Shown piece by piece: positions 59,097-64,000 of a DNA stretch of 64,000 bases. A program made the position numbers and the translations under genes. The first letter of the stretch is position 1; every line of letters starts with the position of its first letter. The notes beneath the pieces are model-generated. The model was not told the DNA's origin, searched no databases, and saw only the letters and a program-made list of their open reading frames with translations. This stretch comes from Novosphingobium sp. GTDB taxonomy: Bacteria; Pseudomonadota; Alphaproteobacteria; Sphingomonadales; Sphingomonadaceae. The stretch is taken from contig NZ_JAIXZS010000083.1 in assembly GCF_027489515.1 (NCBI RefSeq), positions 213,353 through 277,352 of the forward strand, given 5' to 3'.

Positions 59097-59138
59097 GGGG
59101 CGAAGCGCCGACCGGTTCGGACGGTTGCGCTTCGCCCC
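59097..59138 (+). terminator. hairpin terminator of the metallothionein-like gene
   Basis: GGGGCGAAGCGC (59097-59108) and GCGCTTCGCCCC (59127-59138) form a perfect 12-bp stem with an 18-base loop, eight bases after the stop codon. No strong T-run, but stability is high. Confidence 0.7.
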
Positions 59139-59223
59139 ACGTCCTGCGAGCCGGGCCTTGCCCTGATTTGATTCATACGGACACTTCGCGGTTGTTCGTC
59201 GCGCGCAAAGTCCGCAAGATTGC

Positions 59224-59559
59224 ATGATGGCCATCGACCACCGCCTTGCGACTTACGGCACGCTCGCGCCCGGACGGGTGAACCACCACCAGCTGGCCGG
59301 GCTGACTGGCACGTGGACGACTGGCATGATCCGGGGCCGGCTGATCGAAGCGGGGTGGGGTGCGGCGCTGGGTTATCCGGCGCTCGTGCTGGACGAGGCC
59401 GGGGAAACCATCGAAGTCCATCTGTTTACCTCGTCTGATCTGCCCACGCATTGGGATCGGCTCGATGCTTTCGAGGGCGCGGAGTACCGGCGCGGGGAGG
59501 TGCTGGTCGAGACGCCGGAGGGCCCAGTGGCAGCCTGGATCTACCTGTCGGCGTTCTGA
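59224..59559 (+). CDS. gamma-glutamylcyclotransferase-family protein (AIG2-like)
   Basis: 111 residues. The BtrG/AIG2 fold is indicated by LATYGTLAPGRVNHHQL, the YGTLxPG phosphate-binding-like loop of the family, and LDAFEGAEYRRGEVLVE, where the Glu after Asp-Ala-Phe is the catalytic acid. Enzymes of this group cyclise gamma-glutamyl peptides to 5-oxoproline; small bacterial members often have unknown substrates. Two adjacent ATGs (59224, 59227) are possible starts. Confidence 0.88.
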   Translation: MMAIDHRLATYGTLAPGRVNHHQLAGLTGTWTTGMIRGRLIEAGWGAALGYPALVLDEAGETIEVHLFTSSDLPTHWDRLDAFEGAEYRRGEVLVETPEGPVAAWIYLSAF

Positions 59560-59573
59560 GGGGTAGCTTGCGT

Positions 59574-59589
59574 TTAATCGCTCGATTAA
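59574..59589 (+). promoter_or_regulatory. inverted repeat upstream of the GMC oxidoreductase
   Basis: TTAATCG-CT-CGATTAA, a perfect 7-bp inverted repeat with a two-base centre, 61 bases before the oxidoreductase start. Size and symmetry suit a small dimeric repressor; the cognate regulator is not in the window. Confidence 0.45.
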
Positions 59590-59649
59590 CTAGCCTCCTG
59601 CAATTGTCAGCCGGCAGACAACGCCCGGCCATTGGGAAGAGGCATGAAC

Positions 59650-61284
59650 ATGGCGCAGGGCGAATTCGATTACATCGTGATCGGGGCAGGAAGCGCAGGC
59701 GCAGTGCTCGCAGCGCGGCTTTCCGAAGACCCCGCCGCGCGGGTGCTTCTGCTGGAGGCAGGCGGGCCGAACACCTCCGTGCTGGTACGCATGCCGGCGG
59801 GCGTCGGCACGCTGATCAAGCAAAAGAGCAAGCACAACTGGGGATTCTGGAGCGAGCCCGAGCCGCACATGGACGGGCGCCGGATGTGGCATCCGCGCGG
59901 CAAGGGGCTGGGCGGGTCCTCGGCCATCAACGGGATGGTCTATGTGCGCGGCCATGCCCGCGATTACGACCAATGGCGGCAGCTGGGGCTTGAGGGATGG
60001 TCGTATGCCGATGTGCTGCCCTACTTCCGCAAGGCCGAGGACAACTGCCTTGGCGAGAATGAATTCCACGGCGCGGGAGGCCCGCTCAAGGTCAATTGGG
60101 GTGAGCAATCGGACCATCCGCTCTACACGAGTTTCCTGGCCGCCGGGCAGCAGGCGGGGCATCCCTTGACCGAGGATTTCAACGGCACGAGCCAGGAAGG
60201 CTTCGGCCGCTATCAGCTGACCATCAACGACGGACAGCGCTGGTCTGCAGCGCGCGGCTACCTGACCCCGATCATGGGCACCCGCCGCAACCTTGAGGTG
60301 GTGACCGGCGCGCGGGTGCACCGCATCGTGATCGCGAACGGACGCGCGGCGGGGGTGGAATACTCGCTCGGGCCGGGCAAGCCGGTGCAGACCGCGCAAG
60401 CGAGCCGCGAAGTCCTGCTTTCAGCCGGCGCGTTTCAGTCTCCGCAGATCCTGCAGCTTTCGGGCGTCGGCGATCCCGAAAAGCTGAAGGCCGCGGGGGT
60501 GGCGCCGGTTCATGCGTTGCCCGGGGTGGGCGCGAACCTGCAAGATCACCTCGATGTCACGCTCAATTGGGCCACGACGCAGCCCGTCTCGCTTTACCAC
60601 CAGATCCGGGGCTGGCGGCAGTACAAGGTGGGGCTGCACTATCTGCTGACCGGCAAGGGCGGCGGGCGACAAAACGGCCTCGAAGCCGGCGCCTTCCTCA
60701 AGTCGCGCCCCGATCTCGACCGGCCGGACCTGCAGCTGCATTTCGTGATCGCGATTATGCAGGAGCACGCCAAGGTGCGGGTGGAGCGCGACGGGTTTAC
60801 CGTCCATGTCTGCCAGCTGCGGCCGGAAAGCCGGGGCACCGTCGGGCTGCAGAGCGCCGATCCTTATGCGGACCCGGCGATCCTCGCCAACTTCCTCGCG
60901 ACCGAGGAAGACCGGCGCGTGGTGCGCGAAGGCATCCGGATCGCCCGGGAAGTCGTGGCACAGGATGCCTTTGCCCCTTATCGCGGAGAGGAAATCTGGC
61001 CGGGGCCGGCGGTGCAATCGGACGAGGATATCGACGCCTGGGTTCGCGCGCGGGGCGAGACGATCTATCACCCCGTCGGCACCGCGAAGATGGGGCACTC
61101 GAGCGACCCGATGGCGGTGGTCGACAAGGACTGCAAAGTGATCGGCCTCGAGGGCCTGAGGGTCGTCGATGCCTCCGTCATTCCGCTGCTGATCGGCGGC
61201 AACACCAATGCGCCGACGATCATGATTGCTGAGAAGATCGCCGATGTGATCCGGGGACGGGCAGTGCTGGCGGCGGCGGCATGA
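59650..61284 (+). CDS. GMC-family FAD-dependent oxidoreductase
   Basis: 544 residues. ADP-binding motif DYIVIGAGSAGAVLAARLSE, then GMC signature 1 (RGKGLGGSSAINGMVYVRGH) and signature 2 (GAFQSPQILQLSGVG). The active-site His is in IYHPVGTAKMG and the partner Asn/His region is GGNTNAPTIMIAEK. It resembles choline/alcohol dehydrogenases of sphingomonads that oxidise primary or long-chain alcohols, including polyethylene glycol; the substrate is not determinable here. ATG 59650 has GAAGAGG eight bases upstream; earlier ATG 59644 sits too close. A possible operator lies upstream. Confidence 0.92.
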   Translation: MAQGEFDYIVIGAGSAGAVLAARLSEDPAARVLLLEAGGPNTSVLVRMPAGVGTLIKQKSKHNWGFWSEPEPHMDGRRMWHPRGKGLGGSSAINGMVYVRGHARDYDQWRQLGLEGWSYADVLPYFRKAEDNCLGENEFHGAGGPLKVNWGEQSDHPLYTSFLAAGQQAGHPLTEDFNGTSQEGFGRYQLTINDGQRWSAARGYLTPIMGTRRNLEVVTGARVHRIVIANGRAAGVEYSLGPGKPVQTAQASREVLLSAGAFQSPQILQLSGVGDPEKLKAAGVAPVHALPGVGANLQDHLDVTLNWATTQPVSLYHQIRGWRQYKVGLHYLLTGKGGGRQNGLEAGAFLKSRPDLDRPDLQLHFVIAIMQEHAKVRVERDGFTVHVCQLRPESRGTVGLQSADPYADPAILANFLATEEDRRVVREGIRIAREVVAQDAFAPYRGEEIWPGPAVQSDEDIDAWVRARGETIYHPVGTAKMGHSSDPMAVVDKDCKVIGLEGLRVVDASVIPLLIGGNTNAPTIMIAEKIADVIRGRAVLAAAA

Positions 61285-61299
61285 AGGCCTGAGCTGCGC

Positions 61300-62454
61300 T
61301 TACTCGTCCTCGTCCGGAGGGCGCTTGGCCCAGAAGGTACCAGTTTCGCCCAGGCTCCGGCCATAGGCAAAGAGGCCGCGCATGAAGGCGGTATCGAACA
61401 GGTTCTTGCTGTTCGCCGGGTAGTCCTTGCCGATGAAGCTGAGGTTGAAATCGATGCCTTGCGCCTTGGCGTAGAGGTAGCTGAGGTTCACCGTGCTCGC
61501 CGTCGCGCGCCGCAAATTGAGCGAGATGGCCTGGCTCGCGATGGGCACGGTGCGGGGCTTCACCAGCTTGAATTCGCCGTTCAGCTTGTTGTTCACGATC
61601 ATGTACATGTGCAGCGGGCGCGCGGCGGCGGGGACCTGACCGGTCACGATCGCCTCATCCGGGAGGGTGAGGATCTGCGCGGTCGTTCCGCCATCGACAT
61701 GCATCTCGCTGATCGTGCGCCCGCCCGCCTCGGCCTTGATCATCACCGGCGGGAAGAACGCGGGGATCGCCGAGGAGGCCAGCAGGACCTGCCGGAACAG
61801 GCCGTAGCGCCCCGGCGCCTTGCTCGCGGCAATTGCGCCCATGTTCCAGATCACCATGCGCTGCGCATCGAGATTGGCCGTGCCGACGAACAGCCGCCGC
61901 CCCCGCGTGTGCTCCGCACCGATCTGGTCTATGAGGGCATCGGTCAGCACCGTCTCGATCATCCGCGCGAGCGGCTTGGTGCTGGCGATGCTGGGGGAAA
62001 GCGGAATGACGAGGGGAAAGCGGTTCTTGTAGATGTTCTTCGCGGAAATGCCGGTGAACAGCGCTTCGAGCGTCGCATCCTGATCGGAACCGAGAAAGGC
62101 GAAGGGCGCGATGAGCGCGCCGGTGCTGACCCCGGTGACGACCGCGAATTCAGGCCGCGTGCCGGACTTGGTCCAGCCCTCGAGCAGCCCCGCGCCATAG
62201 GCCCCGTTGTCCGAGCCGCCGGAGAGCGCGAGCATCGAGCGTTCGCCCTGCGCGCCGGCATAAGCCGGCGCCATCAGCCGCGCGGCGCCCGGCGCATCGG
62301 CCCAGAAGCGCGCCTGCGGCATGCCGGGGATGGTTGCCTCGGCCTGCTGGCGTTCGTTGAAGGGTTCGCGGTGGATCGTGGCGCAGCCTGAGAGCGCAAG
62401 GCTGGCGGCGAGGAAGACGATTTTGATGAATGAGGGCCTGATGGATGCGGGCAA
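61300..62454 (-). CDS. patatin-like phospholipase lipoprotein
   Basis: 384 residues. N-terminal lipoprotein signal with lipobox LALSGC, so the mature protein is lipid-anchored in the periplasm or outer membrane. The patatin catalytic dyad is Ser in VVTGVSTGALIAPFAF (GxSxG) and Asp in EMHVDGGTT (DGG), with the oxyanion loop ALSGGSDNGAYGAGLL. A predicted lipid acyl hydrolase acting on envelope phospholipids. It converges on the GMC gene with a 15-base gap. ATG 62454 chosen as the start giving a normal lipobox position. Confidence 0.92.
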   Translation of the reverse strand: MPASIRPSFIKIVFLAASLALSGCATIHREPFNERQQAEATIPGMPQARFWADAPGAARLMAPAYAGAQGERSMLALSGGSDNGAYGAGLLEGWTKSGTRPEFAVVTGVSTGALIAPFAFLGSDQDATLEALFTGISAKNIYKNRFPLVIPLSPSIASTKPLARMIETVLTDALIDQIGAEHTRGRRLFVGTANLDAQRMVIWNMGAIAASKAPGRYGLFRQVLLASSAIPAFFPPVMIKAEAGGRTISEMHVDGGTTAQILTLPDEAIVTGQVPAAARPLHMYMIVNNKLNGEFKLVKPRTVPIASQAISLNLRRATASTVNLSYLYAKAQGIDFNLSFIGKDYPANSKNLFDTAFMRGLFAYGRSLGETGTFWAKRPPDEDE

Positions 62455-62626
62455 GCGTGGTTCTCCGTTCGAGAGCAGCGCTTAGCACAAGGTCGCAGGA
62501 TCGGGGCATGGTATCGCGCAGAGGCCCGCTACGCGCTGCGTGCGGCTCTGCGCCAACCTATCGCTGGCACGGCCTTTGGTGCATGCAAGGGGCGACCGCC
62601 CGGCACCCTTGAGGAGAGAACGCGCC

Positions 62627-63013
62627 ATGACCGTCAAAGTGATAAGCATGGAGCCCGATCCGCTGGCGCCCTATGCGATTTCGCCGGGGTGGCAGGTGGG
62701 GAACCTGCTGTTCCTTTCGGGGCAGGCGGCGATCAGCCCGGAAGGCGCGATCGTCGGCGTGGGCGATTTCGAGGCACAGCTGGCGCAGACGTTCGCCAAT
62801 ATCGACGCCGTGCTGGCAGCGGGCGGGAGCGACCGCAGCAAGATCGTGAAAGTGACGATCTACCTGACCGACATGGGCAACTTCCCGGCCATCGTGGAAG
62901 CGCGGCGCAAGTACTTCACGCCGCCATGGCCGGCGGACACGATTGTGGAGGTGAAGAGCCTCGCGCTGCCAGAGCTGATGGTGGAGATTGATGTGATTGC
63001 GGTGGTGGGGTGA
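62627..63013 (+). CDS. RidA-family protein
   Basis: 128 residues. RidA/YjgF fold with GNLLFLSGQAAISPEGAIVG, KVTIYLTDMGNFPAIVEARRKYF and LPELMVEIDVIAV; the conserved Arg that binds the substrate carboxylate in true RidA (R105-type) is replaced, as the C-terminal segment reads ALPELMVEIDV, so imine deaminase activity is uncertain and it may belong to a Rid subfamily. GAGGAG precedes ATG 62627 by ten bases; the longer frame is discarded. Confidence 0.9.
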   Translation: MTVKVISMEPDPLAPYAISPGWQVGNLLFLSGQAAISPEGAIVGVGDFEAQLAQTFANIDAVLAAGGSDRSKIVKVTIYLTDMGNFPAIVEARRKYFTPPWPADTIVEVKSLALPELMVEIDVIAVVG

Positions 63014-63044
63014 GGGGGCCGCATGGGCATTTTTCAGGCACAAA

Positions 63045-63066
63045 CCCACATTTGTGGTAATGTGGG
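63045..63066 (+). promoter_or_regulatory. palindromic operator of the toxin-antitoxin pair
   Basis: CCCACAT and ATGTGGG form a perfect 7-bp inverted repeat with an 8-base spacer, ending 21 bases before the antitoxin start. It is the expected type of site for ribbon-helix-helix autorepression. Confidence 0.65.
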
Positions 63067-63087
63067 TGTGTGCAGAGGAGTAACCCC

Positions 63088-63342
63088 ATGAGTCGGCTGA
63101 CCATCGACCTTTCCGATCAGCAGCACCAGAGCCTGAAGGCGCTGGCGGCGCTGCAGGGCAAGACGATCCGGCAATACGCCATCGAACGCCTGTTCCCCGC
63201 ACCGGCGGAGGACGATTCTGCGTGGCAGGACCTGAAGTCCTTGCTCGGCCAGAGGATTACAGAGGGCCTTTCGGGCAAGGTCTCACCCTCAAGCCTTGCC
63301 GTCATCGTCGATGAGGAACTGGCTGAGGGCAGCCGCGCTTGA
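63088..63342 (+). CDS. ParD-like antitoxin
   Basis: 84 residues. N-terminal ribbon-helix-helix pattern: MSRLTIDLSDQQHQSLKALAALQG, the beta strand and two helices, then KTIRQYAIERLF. The C-terminal half is acidic and flexible, as expected for wrapping the toxin. ATG 63088 follows AGAGGAG. A palindrome upstream is its likely operator and the toxin gene overlaps its stop by four bases (TTGA). Confidence 0.87.
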   Translation: MSRLTIDLSDQQHQSLKALAALQGKTIRQYAIERLFPAPAEDDSAWQDLKSLLGQRITEGLSGKVSPSSLAVIVDEELAEGSRA

Positions 63343-63647
63343 GCGCACATTATGTGCTGACGCTGGCGGCGGAGGCCGACTTGCGCGGCATTGTGCGCTA
63401 CACCCGCAAGGAGTGGGGTGATGCTCAGGCCCGCCGGTATGCCGCCCAGCTTGAGCGCGGCATTGAAGCGGCGGCAAGCGGGCAAGGTGCGTTCAGAGAC
63501 ATGAGCGCGCTCTATCCGGGGCTGCGGATGGCGCGGTGCGAACATCACTTCATCTTTGTGCTGCCACGCGATGGTGCGCCCGCGCTCGTCGTGGCAATCT
63601 TTCACGAGCGGATGGATTTGATGGTGCGGCTGCAGGAGCGATTGTAG
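63339..63647 (+). CDS. ParE/RelE-superfamily toxin
   Basis: 102 residues from TTG 63339. The fold shows LTLAAEADLRGIVRYTRKEWGDAQARRY, the helical pair, and the strand RCEHHFIFVLPR followed by ALVVAIFHERMDL, matching ParE-type toxins (AEADL...I..Y....wG...A..Y). ParE toxins poison DNA gyrase; RelE relatives cut mRNA. The Trp and HERMDL favour ParE. Size and coupling with a ParD-like antitoxin support the pair. Confidence 0.88.
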   Translation: MSAHYVLTLAAEADLRGIVRYTRKEWGDAQARRYAAQLERGIEAAASGQGAFRDMSALYPGLRMARCEHHFIFVLPRDGAPALVVAIFHERMDLMVRLQERL

Positions 63648-63705
63648 GTTTGGGTTGTGGGTGTTGTGGAGGGGTTTGGGGATTGTTGCACCTGTCCCCG
63701 TAATC
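63648..63705 (+). other. spacer after the toxin gene, no feature seen
   Basis: 58 bases between the toxin stop and the remnant reading frame. G/T-rich and repetitive (GTTGTGG-type runs); no ORF, hairpin or promoter stands out. Together with the remnant frame and the IS end it makes up the last gene-poor stretch of the window. Confidence 0.5.
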
Positions 63706-63894
63706 CTAGGGGCTCTCTGCAACGAAGATGAACGCGACGCCTTGCTCATTGAGAAGCCCGGCACAGATATGTGATTTCTTATCGGCCGATGAAATTATGT
63801 GATTGTCTAGGAGGGCTACAATTTTGCGAAGCCATTGAGTGATGGCGTCAAGGTCTACATCAGGCCCAGAGCGTGCCTCATTTAGGCTCAGGAC
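63706..63894 (-). pseudogene. truncated minus-strand reading frame next to an IS element
   Basis: A frame open for 62 codons ending at TAG (63706-63708) encodes a coherent helical segment including DLDAITQWLRKIVALLDNH, then KSHICAGLLNEQGVAFIFVAESP near its end. It has no start codon: two stops lie immediately upstream (63895-63900), where the IS element begins. It looks like the C-terminal remainder of a gene cut by the insertion. AT content is higher than the surroundings, suggesting acquired DNA. I do not recognise the parent protein. Confidence 0.5.
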
Positions 63895-64000
63895 CTATTA
63901 AAATGCTTGCGTAGCGTGCGATCAGTTGATTCAATGACGGCGCTGAGGAGGCGTTGTCATGAGCGATTTGATCTGGTTGTCAGAGGCGCAGATGCGCCGG
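63890..64000 (+). mobile_element. left end of an IS5-family-like insertion sequence
   Basis: Beginning near 63890 (exact boundary not determinable, no terminal repeat partner in view), a short leader carries GAGGAGG and then the start of a transposase ORF at 63959. The element runs off the right edge. Confidence 0.55.
63959..64000 (+). CDS. IS5-family transposase, first 14 codons
   Basis: MSDLIWLSEAQMRR, preceded by GAGGAGG at good spacing, matches the N-terminus of IS5-family transposases common in alphaproteobacteria (M-S-D-L-x-W-L-x-x-x-Q-M). The rest lies beyond the window. Confidence 0.65.
   Translation, partial: MSDLIWLSEAQMRR

Overview
The window is high-GC alphaproteobacterial chromosome, most likely Sphingomonadales (Novosphingobium or a close relative). 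The lineage call is an inference from gene content: a DivL-type kinase with Tyr in place of the phospho-acceptor His, followed by tsaE-amgK-murU-addB-addA-trxA; TorF-type porin, GMC oxidoreductase, sterol-desaturase-like and PilZ genes; and start codons that often overlap the previous stop (ATGA/GTGA).

Layout. 1-1.1 kb: start of a CPA2 cation/proton antiporter, a small beta-rich protein and a hotdog thioesterase. 1.1-7.8 kb: a large RTX protein reads leftwards; rightwards is a two-gene unit of a TIR-membrane-TPR protein and a protein joining a TRAFs-binding-like domain, a SLOG-like Rossmann domain and a class III nucleotidyl cyclase with non-canonical specificity residues. This is the best candidate in the window for an undescribed signalling or defence system. 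7.8-12.7 kb: an Ala/Pro-rich protein, an FtsB/DivIC-like protein, folE, an exported hydrolase, a MOSC protein and a porin. 12.8-17.4 kb: katG, two membrane proteins and a peroxiredoxin. 17.6-19.7 kb: an exported protein of unknown function, then ahcY behind a perfect palindrome (possible SahR operator) and a terminator-like leader hairpin.

19.8-31.2 kb: divL, tsaE, amgK, murU, addB, addA and trxA, mostly translationally coupled. It joins cell-cycle control, tRNA t6A modification, peptidoglycan sugar recycling and double-strand-break repair. 31.3-36.7 kb: an M28 peptidase, then a leftward operon of acyltransferase, argJ, a GST-like protein and an inositol-phosphatase-like protein. 36.7-39.8 kb: secA, preceded by a small exported ORF that could be a secretion-monitoring leader peptide.

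40.2-53.3 kb: a two-partner secretion operon (TpsB, a 2749-residue TpsA) whose third gene is an exported CHAT caspase-like protease. All three genes overlap. 53.4-55.5 kb: a tandem glycine riboswitch, a DadA-type amino-acid oxidase, a PilZ protein and tRNA-Asn. 55.6-59.1 kb: nadK, an EAL protein with a degenerate GGDEF, an AraC regulator and, divergent from it, a 41-residue Cys-rich metallothionein-like gene. 59.2-63 kb: a gamma-glutamylcyclotransferase-like protein, a GMC oxidoreductase, a patatin-like lipoprotein and a RidA protein. 63-64 kb is accessory DNA: a ParD/ParE-type toxin-antitoxin pair with a palindromic operator, then the end of an IS5-like element abutting a broken minus-strand reading frame.

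All family calls come from reading motifs. No database search was run, and start codons were chosen from ribosome-binding sites and overlaps.
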